Positions 9,481 to 18,224 of a stretch of DNA of 64,000 nt are shown here, in pieces. The stretch is from Bacteroidota bacterium (lineage in GTDB: Bacteria > Bacteroidota > Bacteroidia > Chitinophagales > Chitinophagaceae). The notes beneath the pieces were generated by a model. The model was not told the origin of the DNA, did not search any database, and saw only the letters and a list, made by a program, of their open reading frames with translations. The position numbers were made by a program, and so were the translations under genes. The DNA lies in NCBI GenBank assembly GCA_016866355.1, contig VGMN01000002.1:62001-126000 (forward strand). Reading direction: 5' to 3'. Numbering within the stretch: the stretch's first letter is position 1; the number at the start of each line of letters is the position of its first letter.

Positions 9481-11121
9481 ATGTCTAAATTCATTTTTGT
9501 GACCGGAGGCGTGACCTCCTCACTTGGTAAAGGAATTGTTGCCGCATCACTGGCTAAGCTACTTCAAGCCAGAGGTCTTCGTGTGACTATTCAAAAGTTT
9601 GATCCTTACATCAATGTTGATCCAGGTACGTTGAATCCCTATGAACATGGGGAGTGTTATGTCACTGAAGATGGAGCAGAAACAGATTTGGACTTGGGTC
9701 ACTATGAGCGATTCCTTAACATACACACTACACAGGCTAATAATGTCACAACTGGTCGTATTTATCAAACAGTCATCAACAAAGAAAGAGAAGGTGCTTT
9801 TTTAGGAAAAACGGTACAAGTGGTGCCGCATATCACTGATGAGATAAAGCGAAGAATGAAATTACTGGGTCAATCAGGAGAATATGATATTATTATAACT
9901 GAAATAGGCGGAACGGTTGGTGATATAGAAAGCTTGCCTTTCGTAGAGGCATTGCGTCAGTTACAATGGGAGCTTCCCGAAGAGGATACCATAGTGGTAC
10001 ATCTGACCTTGATACCCTACCTGAAGGCTGCTAAAGAATTAAAAACAAAACCAACGCAGCATAGTGTGCGTATGTTAAGTGAGGAAGGGGTACATCCTGA
10101 TATTATAGTTTGTAGAACGGAGAAGCCGTTGAACCCAGAGTTAAAAAGAAAAATTGCGCTTTTTTGTAACGTCAAGCCAGAAGCAGTTGTAGAAGCTGCT
10201 GATGCTTCTACTATTTATGAAGTTCCTGTTTTTATGATGCGGGAGGGGTTGGATACAACCGTCTTGAAAAAATTGAATTTAACTGGCACACAGCAGCCTG
10301 ACTTGACTCGTTGGAAAACTTTCTTGGATAAGTTAAAGTATCCAAAGGCAAAAGTGAATATTGGGTTAATTGGAAAATATATTGAGTTACAAGATGCTTA
10401 TAAATCCATTCTAGAATCATTTATTCATGCTGGGGCCATTAATGAGTGTCAGGTACAAGTGATAAATATTCACAGTGAATTTATTACTACAGAAAACGTA
10501 AATGAAAAATTAGCAGGGCTGGATGCACTGTTGGTTGCTCCTGGATTTGGGCATCGTGGTGTTGAAGGCAAAATAGCTGCGGTACAATATGCGAGGGAAA
10601 AAAAGTTGCCCTTTTTTGGAATTTGCTTGGGAATGCAGATGGCAGCTATTGAGTTTGCTCGCAATGTGCTTGGGCTGCGAGAGGCTAATTCTACTGAAAT
10701 GAATCCTGGAACTGCTGACCCAATAATTGATTTGATGGATCAACAAAAGCAAGTAATTGCAAAAGGTGGAACCATGCGTTTGGGTGCCTACCCCTGTGTT
10801 ATTGAAAAAGATTCGTTGGCGTTTCGGATTTATGGAAAAGAAAAAATCTCTGAACGTCATCGCCATCGTTGGGAGTTTAATAACAAATATTTAGCTGACT
10901 TTGAAAAAGCAGGAATGTTGGCAAGCGGTAAAAATCCAGATACAGGGCTAGTCGAGATTATTGAGTTGGCTAATCATCCTTTTTTTATTGGCGTTCAATA
11001 CCATCCAGAATTGAAAAGCACAGTAGAGGAGCCACAACCCATCTTTGTTCATTTTATAAAAGCGGCACTACAACAGGCGCAACAACCATTTAGTAAGTCC
11101 GTTCAGCCACTCCATACTTAA
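9481..11121 (+). CDS. pyrG: CTP synthase
   Basis: It aminates UTP to CTP using glutamine and ATP. The track ORF starts at a TTG (9403); the ATG at 9481 gives MSKFIFVTGGVTSSLGKG, the normal N-terminus, and 546 residues (E. coli has 545). An ATG at 9463 is the alternative. The synthase domain holds the P-loop-like GGVTSSLGKG and QKFDPYINVDPGTLNP. The C-terminal glutaminase has the nucleophile in FFGICLGMQMA and the His-Glu pair in QYHPEL. A weak promoter-like TAACTTTA lies at 9386. purL upstream may be co-transcribed, and yidC downstream has its own promoter. Confidence 0.96.
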   Translation: MSKFIFVTGGVTSSLGKGIVAASLAKLLQARGLRVTIQKFDPYINVDPGTLNPYEHGECYVTEDGAETDLDLGHYERFLNIHTTQANNVTTGRIYQTVINKEREGAFLGKTVQVVPHITDEIKRRMKLLGQSGEYDIIITEIGGTVGDIESLPFVEALRQLQWELPEEDTIVVHLTLIPYLKAAKELKTKPTQHSVRMLSEEGVHPDIIVCRTEKPLNPELKRKIALFCNVKPEAVVEAADASTIYEVPVFMMREGLDTTVLKKLNLTGTQQPDLTRWKTFLDKLKYPKAKVNIGLIGKYIELQDAYKSILESFIHAGAINECQVQVINIHSEFITTENVNEKLAGLDALLVAPGFGHRGVEGKIAAVQYAREKKLPFFGICLGMQMAAIEFARNVLGLREANSTEMNPGTADPIIDLMDQQKQVIAKGGTMRLGAYPCVIEKDSLAFRIYGKEKISERHRHRWEFNNKYLADFEKAGMLASGKNPDTGLVEIIELANHPFFIGVQYHPELKSTVEEPQPIFVHFIKAALQQAQQPFSKSVQPLHT

Positions 11122-11142
11122 CTAATGGCCGATGCCACCCCT

Positions 11143-11150
11143 TATCTTTG
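11143..11150 (+). promoter_or_regulatory. Promoter -7 element of yidC
   Basis: TATCTTTG is an exact TAnnTTTG match in the 59-bp pyrG-yidC gap, 30 bp before the yidC start. No TTG is seen at -33. Confidence 0.55.
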
Positions 11151-11180
11151 TCGGCTCTTATCTCCAAACTTGATTAACCT

Positions 11181-13043
11181 ATGAATTTTGATCGTAATAC
11201 CGTTCTGGGTTTTGTGTTGCTAATAGTGCTGTTCTTTGGGTATTTCTATTATACCAATATGGAGCAGGTCGCTTTTAATAAAGCAAAAGCGCGTCAGCAA
11301 TTTATACAGGACTCCATCGCCAAAGCCAATAGTCCAGTAGTAGATACACTTGCAACGGCCACTGCGGTAGCCAAGACGGATAGTGTTCTTCGTTCCACTG
11401 CGGCCGGATATTTTGTAACTGCGGCACAAGGCGTTGAAGAATTGCAGGTAGTGGAAAATCAAAGAATGAAAGTGGTTTTCACTAACAAAGGCGGACAGAT
11501 TAAATCTGTGACTGTAAAGGAGCACACCCAGTTTGGTGACACTATGCCAGTCACATTAGCTACTACGTCATTTGCTCGATTTGGGTATGCAATCAACACC
11601 GCATTGAATCGTACAGCGTCCACCGCAGCATTGTTTTATGCGTTTCAAGGAATAGAAAAAAAATCAGATGGTTCTCAAGTTATCACCTTTGAATTAGCAG
11701 CTGCTGATACTGCTTATGCTGGTCGCATAAGACATCAGTACACCATCTATCCTGCAGACTACCGTATCAATCTGCAGCTTGAATTTGATTCACCTGCACA
11801 ACTATTTACCCAAGGGCAGGTACCCTTTTTGTGGCAGTATGAAGCCCTGAAGCAGGAATCAGATATTGCTTATGAAAAGCAAAATACACAAGTAGGCTTT
11901 GTGGAGGACGGCGCCTTCGATTATTTTACTATTGGTAATCGTAGCACAGTTGATTTCACAAAGCCTGTAGGGTGGGTAGGGGTCAGACAACGTTTTTTCT
12001 TTGCAGCGATAGAAGCTCCTTCCAATTTCACATCTGGTCAATTAAACTGGATTTTACCCCCAGATTCCACAGGTTCAGTTATCAAAGCTACAGCAGCACT
12101 GAAAATGCAGCTCCCAGCATCCGAACGCGCTACGGTTGGTCTTAAATTTTATTTTGGTCCTGCTGATTATACAGTGCTAAAAAAATATGACAATGAGTTT
12201 GAAAAAATCGTAAATCTTGGGCAAGGGGCCTATACGTTTGTTCGCCCCCTAAACAAATATGTTATTGTACCCATTTTTGATTTTCTTAAAAATATTTCAC
12301 TGGGCAACATCGGATTAGCCATTGCCTTACTCACGCTTTTTATACGTGTGTTGACATCTCCGCTGATTTATTCAAGCTACCTCAGTGGTGCTAAGATGAA
12401 GGCCCTACGCCCCGAGATTGCTAAATTGAAAGAGAAATATGGAGAGGATCAGCAAACAATCAGTATGGAGCAGATGAAACTTTTTCGGGAAGCTGGTGTA
12501 AATCCATTAGGGGGTTGTATTCCTGCCTTGCTTCAGATTCCAATTTTCTTTGCCTTGTTTAGTTTCTTCAATGCTGAAATTGCGCTACGTGGTGCCTCCT
12601 TTTTGTGGGCAAATGATCTCTCTGCTTATGATGCCCCCATTCGTTTTGGTTTTACGATTCCATTGTTTGGCGATCACCTGAGTTTATTCAATTTTTTGGC
12701 CACTGCAACCAGTTTATTAATTTCTGTTTATAGCATGAGTTTAAGTCCGGATCAGAGTAATCCGATGATGAAATATATGCCCTATATTTTCCCTGTATTC
12801 ATGCTCTTTTTCTTTAACAGTTTGCCTGCGGCATTAACTTGGTATTATACTGTTTCCAACCTGATTACATTAGTGCTTCAATTTGTAATACAGAATTATA
12901 TCATCGATCATGACAAGATTCTCCTGCAAATCCAAGAAAATCGTAAAAAGCCAAAGCCCAAATCAATGTGGCAGGAAAAGTTGGAGCAAATGCAAGCGCA
13001 ACAGAAAAAGTTAAAAGATATGCAGGACAAATCCAAACGTTGA
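11181..13043 (+). CDS. yidC: Membrane protein insertase YidC
   Basis: 620 residues. An N-terminal membrane anchor (TVLGFVLLIVLFFGYFYYT) is followed by a large periplasmic beta domain to about residue 350. The conserved insertase core follows with its membrane helices (IGLAIALLTLFIRVLTSPLI, IPALLQIPIFFALFSFF, YMPYIFPVFMLFFFNSLP). The tail is lysine-rich (KKPKPKSMWQEK...KDKSKR-like) and suits ribosome contact. YidC inserts and folds inner-membrane proteins with or without SecYEG. A small exported-protein gene starts 4 bp after its stop and is probably in the same transcript. Confidence 0.97.
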   Translation: MNFDRNTVLGFVLLIVLFFGYFYYTNMEQVAFNKAKARQQFIQDSIAKANSPVVDTLATATAVAKTDSVLRSTAAGYFVTAAQGVEELQVVENQRMKVVFTNKGGQIKSVTVKEHTQFGDTMPVTLATTSFARFGYAINTALNRTASTAALFYAFQGIEKKSDGSQVITFELAAADTAYAGRIRHQYTIYPADYRINLQLEFDSPAQLFTQGQVPFLWQYEALKQESDIAYEKQNTQVGFVEDGAFDYFTIGNRSTVDFTKPVGWVGVRQRFFFAAIEAPSNFTSGQLNWILPPDSTGSVIKATAALKMQLPASERATVGLKFYFGPADYTVLKKYDNEFEKIVNLGQGAYTFVRPLNKYVIVPIFDFLKNISLGNIGLAIALLTLFIRVLTSPLIYSSYLSGAKMKALRPEIAKLKEKYGEDQQTISMEQMKLFREAGVNPLGGCIPALLQIPIFFALFSFFNAEIALRGASFLWANDLSAYDAPIRFGFTIPLFGDHLSLFNFLATATSLLISVYSMSLSPDQSNPMMKYMPYIFPVFMLFFFNSLPAALTWYYTVSNLITLVLQFVIQNYIIDHDKILLQIQENRKKPKPKSMWQEKLEQMQAQQKKLKDMQDKSKR

Positions 13044-13047
13044 GATA

Positions 13048-13728
13048 ATGTTACGGAGCAGTAACTTTATGCAAATGTTTCGAACCTTTTTACTTTTTTT
13101 AGGAAGTCTTTCTTTTCTGCAAACGTTATATGCCCAACGAAGATTAACGGAAGCCTCCCTTCACTATTCGGTAGAGACTGCTGCTGCTGATAGCAATATA
13201 CAAGGCTTGCTACAAGGGTTTAATTATACCTGTTATATCAAAGGTGTTAATAGTCGTATGGATTTGGAATCGGCAATGGGTAAAGAGAGCACGCTGTTGT
13301 TAGGGAAAACCGGACAAGTGGTATTGCTGAAAGAAGTTGGAGCACAGCATTATATGACCAAGCTAACTTCAGAACAATGGCTGCAGCTGAATCGATTGTT
13401 CGATGAGGCGCAATTGAAATTATTACCTGATACGCTTTTTATTAGCGGCTACCCCTGTAAAAAAGCTATTTTTCAATTTAGCGATGGAACCACACGTGAA
13501 GTATGGTATACAACACAGGTGATTCCAATATACAGGGAGTTCCAACTTTTTGCAAAGAAACTACCTGGTCTATTAGTACAATATGAAACCTTAATCGGCA
13601 AGACTCCAGTAATTTTCAAACTAAAGGAGTTGAGCTACAATCCTGTGCAGGCAGCATTGTTTGACGTCCCGGAAAAGGGATATCGAATCTTAGAATGGGG
13701 CCAAGCTGAAAATGTAAATAGGAATTAA
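13048..13728 (+). CDS. Exported protein of unknown function
   Basis: 226 residues with a signal peptide (FRTFLLFLGSLSFLQTLYAQ). An in-frame Met at residue 8 is an alternative start. The mature part is mainly predicted beta strand and includes LFISGYPCKKAIFQFSDGT and EVWYTTQVIP. That pattern recalls small Bacteroidota periplasmic proteins of the DUF4412/GLPGLI kind, but the match is too loose to name it. Starting 4 bp after yidC suggests co-transcription. Its TAA shares the bases TTAA with the stop of the convergent gene. Confidence 0.7.
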   Translation: MLRSSNFMQMFRTFLLFLGSLSFLQTLYAQRRLTEASLHYSVETAAADSNIQGLLQGFNYTCYIKGVNSRMDLESAMGKESTLLLGKTGQVVLLKEVGAQHYMTKLTSEQWLQLNRLFDEAQLKLLPDTLFISGYPCKKAIFQFSDGTTREVWYTTQVIPIYREFQLFAKKLPGLLVQYETLIGKTPVIFKLKELSYNPVQAALFDVPEKGYRILEWGQAENVNRN

Positions 13729-14075
13729 CGAGGACTGAGTTGCTGGTTGCCAAGTTGGATCTTCACTTTATTAACTAGGGTTGTTTTACGTAAGGGTATC
13801 GATAATTCGTAATTACCCTTTTTGGTGATTACATCCGTATGCAATTGAATTACACGAGGTGTTGGATTCTCTAAAACAACATTTCCTCTAAAATTATATC
13901 CAGATTTTAAAGAGAAGGCACCATTGTAGCTAAGCACTTTGTTGGAGAGTATTTTTTTACCCGCACTGGATGCCCTTTTTTTGCCTAAACCAAGTGAAGC
14001 AAATGAACTGACTACAATCAAAGTAGCCAGACCCATCAACATTGTTTTTTGAACAACCTCTTTAGCTATTTGCAT
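13725..14075 (-). CDS. Small exported protein of unknown function
   Basis: 116 residues. The track start at 14087 would put the ATG about where transcription should begin, judging from a strong promoter at 14096-14126. The Met at 14075 (MQIAKEVVQKTMLMGLATL) is therefore preferred. Residues 5-27 form a hydrophobic export signal. The remainder is basic and rich in strands (NVVLENPTPRVIQLHTDVIT). I recognise no family. It stands alone on the minus strand, convergent with the yidC-linked gene. Confidence 0.6.
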   Translation of the reverse strand: MQIAKEVVQKTMLMGLATLIVVSSFASLGLGKKRASSAGKKILSNKVLSYNGAFSLKSGYNFRGNVVLENPTPRVIQLHTDVITKKGNYELSIPLRKTTLVNKVKIQLGNQQLSPR

Positions 14076-14095
14076 GGAAGTATACATCTGTTTTA

Positions 14096-14126
14096 CAAAG
14101 GTATCATAATTGGCTAATATTTACAA
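14096..14126 (-). promoter_or_regulatory. Promoter of the 116-residue exported protein gene
   Basis: On the minus strand, TTG (14126-14124) and TACCTTTG (14103-14096) are separated by 20 bp, an exact fit to the Bacteroidota housekeeping promoter. Predicted transcription begins near 14089. Confidence 0.72.
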
Positions 14127-14219
14127 TTATGCAAATTTTAGACTCATCCACAGGTGGGGATAAAATCACTAGTTTTTGGGGCAGTTATAGCTTAAATTGT
14201 TGAATACAAACCATTAATC

Positions 14220-15635
14220 ATGGGTGGCGCCGCAAATGGAAACGATAAAAATGAGCTGGAGGAGCTTCTCCAACATTACGAATTGTTACAGCAAGGTGGG
14301 GTGCATTCCTTTTTGGAGGAAGAGGCCTTTGAACGGGTGATCGAATATTTCCAGCAAAACGAGTTGCCAGATAAAGCTTTAGAAGCCGCTACATTGGCAG
14401 TGGAGCGTTATCCTTATTCTGCTGCTTTATTGATCAGAAAGGCAGACGTCCTGGTCTTGCATCGGAGGTATAAAGAAGCACTACGAATTTTAGATCAAGC
14501 TGAGATTCTAGACAGTAGGGATATCAATATTTACATTTTGAGAACAGATGCTTTTTTGGCGTTGGATAAACCTGAAAAAGCGGTGGCGCTATTAGAGAAA
14601 GCACTGGGGCAATTTGAAGGAGAGGAAAAGGTAGAGTTATTGTTTGAGCTAGCAGATGTTTACGATGACTACGAAGATTTTGATAAGGTTTTCGATTGTC
14701 TAAAAGAGGTATTAACTGTTGATCCCTTAAATGAGGAGGCGCTTTATAAAATTTGCTTTTGGACTGACTTTACTGGAAGAAATGAAGAGGGCATCCGATT
14801 GCACCAACAAATTATAGATGAACACCCCTTTAGTGAATTAGCTTGGTTCAATCTTGGAGCCGCATACCAAGGATTAAAACTATATGAAAAGGCGATTGAT
14901 GCCTATAAGTATGCAGTAGCAATTGAGGATAAGTTTGATTATGCTTATCGTAATATGGGTGATGCATATATCCGACTACATCGTTATAAAGATGCTATTG
15001 AAGTATTAGAGAGAGTGCATGAATTGGCAAAACCTGAAGATGTGATCTATGAGGCCATCGGTTATTGTTATGAGAAACTCAAACAGCCTGCATTGGCTCG
15101 TTTACAGTATCGTAAGGCCTCTCATTTACGCAAGGACGACAGTCGATTATTCTATAAAATTGCCTGTACGTATTACACGGAAGGGCAATGGAGTGCCGCC
15201 TATAAGCAAGTAGAGGTGGCTTTACGAATATTCCGTCTTGATTATGATTTTCAATTGCTGGCTGGACAATGTTGCGAACAGTTATCACGTACGCAGGAGG
15301 CTGTTGAACACTATTTATTAGCCTTGCAAGCAAGGCCAAAAAAGATAGGGGGGTGGGAGTCTTTAATCCATTGTTTGTATGGGGAAGAAGCGTGGGAAGA
15401 AGTATTGTTGCAATCCAATTTAGCCCTCAAGGCTACAAAGGGCAAGGTTATATTTCTATATTACAAGGCGGCTGCCCTTTTTGGAGCCGAGAAAAACAAA
15501 GAGGCACTTCAGCAATTAGAGGAAGCATTGGAAAAAGATCCCCGGCAAGTAAAAAAAATACTTTCATTAAGACCCGCTATCATGCAGCTATCGCAGGTAG
15601 TTGATTTATTGGCAAGATTCAAACGTAAGCGCTGA
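14220..15635 (+). CDS. Tetratricopeptide-repeat protein
   Basis: 471 residues made almost entirely of TPR helix pairs from about residue 15 to 460. Units visible include NELPDKALEAATLAVERYP, EALRILDQAEILD, LAWFNLGAAYQGLKLYEKAI and AYRNMGDAYIRLHRYKDAIE. There is no signal peptide or membrane segment, so it is probably cytosolic. Such proteins act as binding scaffolds, and the partner cannot be inferred. It is acidic. It stands as a single gene between the small exported protein and the ComA homologue, each with a gap that could hold a promoter. Confidence 0.85.
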   Translation: MGGAANGNDKNELEELLQHYELLQQGGVHSFLEEEAFERVIEYFQQNELPDKALEAATLAVERYPYSAALLIRKADVLVLHRRYKEALRILDQAEILDSRDINIYILRTDAFLALDKPEKAVALLEKALGQFEGEEKVELLFELADVYDDYEDFDKVFDCLKEVLTVDPLNEEALYKICFWTDFTGRNEEGIRLHQQIIDEHPFSELAWFNLGAAYQGLKLYEKAIDAYKYAVAIEDKFDYAYRNMGDAYIRLHRYKDAIEVLERVHELAKPEDVIYEAIGYCYEKLKQPALARLQYRKASHLRKDDSRLFYKIACTYYTEGQWSAAYKQVEVALRIFRLDYDFQLLAGQCCEQLSRTQEAVEHYLLALQARPKKIGGWESLIHCLYGEEAWEEVLLQSNLALKATKGKVIFLYYKAAALFGAEKNKEALQQLEEALEKDPRQVKKILSLRPAIMQLSQVVDLLARFKRKR

Positions 15636-15659
15636 TCACGTAGTTAGCTTGTTTCCTTG

Positions 15660-15667
15660 TAAATTTG
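15660..15667 (+). promoter_or_regulatory. Promoter -7 element of the ComA-like gene
   Basis: TAAATTTG matches TAnnTTTG 28 bp before the start codon. No well-spaced -33 TTG is visible. Confidence 0.5.
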
Positions 15668-15695
15668 AGGCTTACATTCCTATAAATACAACTGT

Positions 15696-16460
15696 ATGAA
15701 TTACGAATTAAGTCAGATGCCAGACCGGTTAGTCAAACCACGTCAATCCGGATTAACCATGGTTATGGACAAAGGGCTCAGTACGGAAGAGTCTCGTAAT
15801 TTTATGAGTGTCTCCTATCCACACGTAGATATTGTAAAACTTGGTTTTGGGACCTCTTATGTTTCCCCAAACCTTCGTGAAAAAATTGAACTATACCAGT
15901 CCTATCAAATTCCTGTTTATTTTGGTGGGACCCTCTTTGAGGCTTTTTTAATTCGTAATCAGTTTGAAGACTATGTGCGCATCTGTAAAGATTATGGAAT
16001 CAGTTATATGGAAGTGAGTGACGGTTCCATCACTATTCCGCACACGGAAAAATGCGGATACATAGAAAAGCTAACAAAACACGGAACTGTATTGAGTGAA
16101 GTAGGCAGTAAGGATGCCGCTCATATTATTCCTCCTTACAAGTGGATTGAATTGATGCGTGCTGAATTGAGCGCAGGTTCTCGCTATGTAATTGCAGAAG
16201 CAAGGGAAGCGGGTAATGTAGGAATCTACCGGGGAAGCGGTGAAGTGCGAGAGGGATTGGTACAAGAAATATTGACACAAATTCCAGGCGATCAAATTAT
16301 TTGGGAAGCGCCCCAAAAGGCACAGCAACTTTATTTTATTGAACTATTAGGTTGTAACGCCAACCTGGGAAATATTGCTCCAACAGAGGTTATTCCATTA
16401 GAGGCCATGCGTATTGGTTTGCGGGGAGATACTTTCCATTTTTATCTAGATAAAAAATAA
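15696..16460 (+). CDS. comA: Phosphosulfolactate synthase (ComA family)
   Basis: 254 residues matching the ComA family throughout: KPRQSGLTMVMDKGLS, DIVKLGFGTS, YFGGTLFEAF, YMEVSDGSITIP, RYVIAEAREAGNVGIYR and EAPQKAQQLYFIELLG. ComA is a TIM-barrel enzyme that adds sulfite to phosphoenolpyruvate to give (2R)-phospho-3-sulfolactate. This is the first step of archaeal coenzyme M synthesis. In bacteria without coenzyme M the product may feed sulfolactate or another sulfonate. No ComB or ComC homologue is adjacent. aroE follows after 7 bp, and both use or derive from PEP, but that is only context. The assignment to the family is firm; the pathway is unknown. Confidence 0.85.
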   Translation: MNYELSQMPDRLVKPRQSGLTMVMDKGLSTEESRNFMSVSYPHVDIVKLGFGTSYVSPNLREKIELYQSYQIPVYFGGTLFEAFLIRNQFEDYVRICKDYGISYMEVSDGSITIPHTEKCGYIEKLTKHGTVLSEVGSKDAAHIIPPYKWIELMRAELSAGSRYVIAEAREAGNVGIYRGSGEVREGLVQEILTQIPGDQIIWEAPQKAQQLYFIELLGCNANLGNIAPTEVIPLEAMRIGLRGDTFHFYLDKK

Positions 16461-16467
16461 AAAGGAT

Positions 16468-17211
16468 ATGCGACTGTTTGGTCTCATTGGCCAACCCTTG
16501 ACACATTCTTTTTCTGCAACCTATTTTGCGGAGAAGTTTGATCGGGAAAAACTGATTGACTGTACCTATCAACTTTTCCCGCTTCAACAGATAGCACAGC
16601 TTCCTGCTTTACTGAAAGCACATCCAACATTGGTAGGTCTAAATGTTACCATCCCTTACAAAGAGGCGGTACTACCTTACCTGACTTCCACTTCCATACC
16701 AGCAGGTCTTGATGCATGCAATTGTATTTTTATTAGCAACGGTAAGTGTGAGGGATATAATACAGACTATATCGGGTTTGAAAAATCCTTGCTGCCACTA
16801 CTGCAGCCGCGTATTCAAGCAGCTATGATTTTTGGAAGTGGTGGGGCCGCTAAAGCGGTTCGGTATGTGCTAAAAAAAATTGGAATTCCTTTTACAGTAG
16901 TTGGACGAACCGAGAAGCCAGGCATTGACAGAACATTTCAATCCCTTACAGAAGCAGATATACAGGCACATCAGTTATTAATCAATACTACTCCATTGGG
17001 TACTTATCCGGCTGTAAACGGTTATCCCCCCATACCCTATGAAGCGGTCGGTGCGGGTCATACACTTTATGATTTGGTATATAATCCTTCACTTACTGCA
17101 TTTCTAAAAAAAGGAGAAGCGCAAGGAGCACGGATAAAAAATGGAATTGAATTATTACAGATTCAGGCTGAAGAAAGTTGGAAAATTTGGAATCAACGAG
17201 ATAAGCGTTGA
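16468..17211 (+). CDS. aroE: Shikimate dehydrogenase
   Basis: 247 residues, slightly shorter than E. coli AroE (272). It reduces 3-dehydroshikimate to shikimate with NADPH in aromatic amino-acid synthesis. Motifs are IGQPLTHSFSATYF (substrate serines), NVTIPYKE with the catalytic lysine, the aspartate in NTDYIGF, and the dinucleotide loop GSGGAAKAVRYVL. It lies 7 bp after the ComA homologue and is probably co-transcribed. Its last 19 bases overlap the tail of the convergent thioesterase gene, the longest convergent overlap in the window. Confidence 0.93.
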   Translation: MRLFGLIGQPLTHSFSATYFAEKFDREKLIDCTYQLFPLQQIAQLPALLKAHPTLVGLNVTIPYKEAVLPYLTSTSIPAGLDACNCIFISNGKCEGYNTDYIGFEKSLLPLLQPRIQAAMIFGSGGAAKAVRYVLKKIGIPFTVVGRTEKPGIDRTFQSLTEADIQAHQLLINTTPLGTYPAVNGYPPIPYEAVGAGHTLYDLVYNPSLTAFLKKGEAQGARIKNGIELLQIQAEESWKIWNQRDKR

Positions 17212-17624
17212 AGTGCCGTTTCAGGAAGGCTGGTTACTTTTTTATTTTTATAGTCAAAGCAAATCATTGTAGTTAGCACAATCGCAGCAAGAACGGGCTT
17301 CCCTGATGTTATTTTTTCTATTTTATATAGCAGATCGAAACCTTTGCTGGTGAAGTGCATGGCTTGCACCGCAACAGATAACTGATCTCCAAAAAATAAT
17401 TCACTTCTTATCTCAAGACTCGCTTTTGTGAGCATGAGCGAAGTTGTATCTAATTCCATTTCGGTATATCCCATTTCTTGTAAGTACTGTATTCGCGCTT
17501 CATGTGCATAAACTAGTAGCCTGTCGTTACCCACATGCCCGCCATAGTTAATATCAGTTATTCGGACGGGGAGCTTACAAGTGAATTGAAAGGACGTTGG
17601 GAGTAGTTGTTTTAATGCGTGCAT
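17193..17624 (-). CDS. Acyl-CoA thioesterase, hotdog fold (4HBT/YbgC type)
   Basis: 143 residues with the hotdog pattern DINYGGHVGNDRLLVYAHEARIQ, the 4HBT active-site region, then a strand-rich half (LEIRSELFFGDQLSVAVQAM). Members hydrolyse short or medium acyl-CoA thioesters in the cytosol. The substrate cannot be predicted. It is the last gene of a minus-strand set of three (unknown protein, rdgB, thioesterase), 3 bp after rdgB. Confidence 0.82.
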   Translation of the reverse strand: MHALKQLLPTSFQFTCKLPVRITDINYGGHVGNDRLLVYAHEARIQYLQEMGYTEMELDTTSLMLTKASLEIRSELFFGDQLSVAVQAMHFTSKGFDLLYKIEKITSGKPVLAAIVLTTMICFDYKNKKVTSLPETALQRLSR

Positions 17625-17627
17625 CAG

Positions 17628-18224
17628 TTACTTATTTAAGTTGAGATAGCTGATTAGTTTCTCTACGGCTTTTTTTCGGTGGCTATATATATTTTTCTCC
17701 TCCATTGTCATGGAAGCAAAACTCTTGGAGGCACCCGTTGGTATAAAGATGGGATCATATCCAAAGCCATTATCTCCACTACAATGCCAATCTATCATGC
17801 CTTCGCAAATTCCTTCAAACTGATGTTCAATTCCTTTTTCTATGAAAGAAATTACTGTTCTAAATCTGGCTTTTCTGTTTTTATTGGCTGCTAACTCGTT
17901 TAATAATTTAGCGATGTTCTCCGCTGTTTTACCTTGTTCGCCCGCATAACGAGCACTCCGGACACCAGGAGCACCACCCAGTGCAGCTACTTCAAGGCCG
18001 GTATCCTCACTGAAGCAATCAGTTTGTGTAAGATTGAATATGGTGGTGGATTTTTCTCGGGCATTTGCTTCCAATGTATCGTGTGGTTCGGGGATATCAA
18101 TTTCAATACCGGCTTCTCTAAGTGTACAAATTTTATAGGTAGCACCAAGAATAGCGTTTATTTCATTTGCCTTGTGTTGATTATTGGTAGCAAAAATCAA
18201 TTGACGCGCAGCATTAGACATCAA
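17628..18224 (-). CDS. rdgB: Non-canonical purine NTP pyrophosphatase (RdgB/HAM1)
   Basis: 198 residues. It hydrolyses ITP, dITP and XTP to monophosphates, keeping deaminated purines out of DNA and RNA. Motifs are FATNNQHKANEI, SEDTGLEVAALGGAPGVRSARYAGE and GFGYDPIF, all in the family order. A second Met at residue 2 is an equally likely start. The start overlaps the upstream unknown gene by 11 bp, which indicates translational coupling. Confidence 0.95.
   Translation of the reverse strand: MMSNAARQLIFATNNQHKANEINAILGATYKICTLREAGIEIDIPEPHDTLEANAREKSTTIFNLTQTDCFSEDTGLEVAALGGAPGVRSARYAGEQGKTAENIAKLLNELAANKNRKARFRTVISFIEKGIEHQFEGICEGMIDWHCSGDNGFGYDPIFIPTGASKSFASMTMEEKNIYSHRKKAVEKLISYLNLNK

Noticed and set aside
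10510-10866. 118-residue minus-strand ORF inside pyrG
   Set aside because: Antisense shadow of the conserved CTP synthase glutaminase domain.
14151-14160. TCATCCACAG resembling a DnaA box near 14.15 kb
   Set aside because: Single inexact match, no cluster, no AT-rich unwinding element and no dnaA or dnaN nearby; not evidence for an origin.
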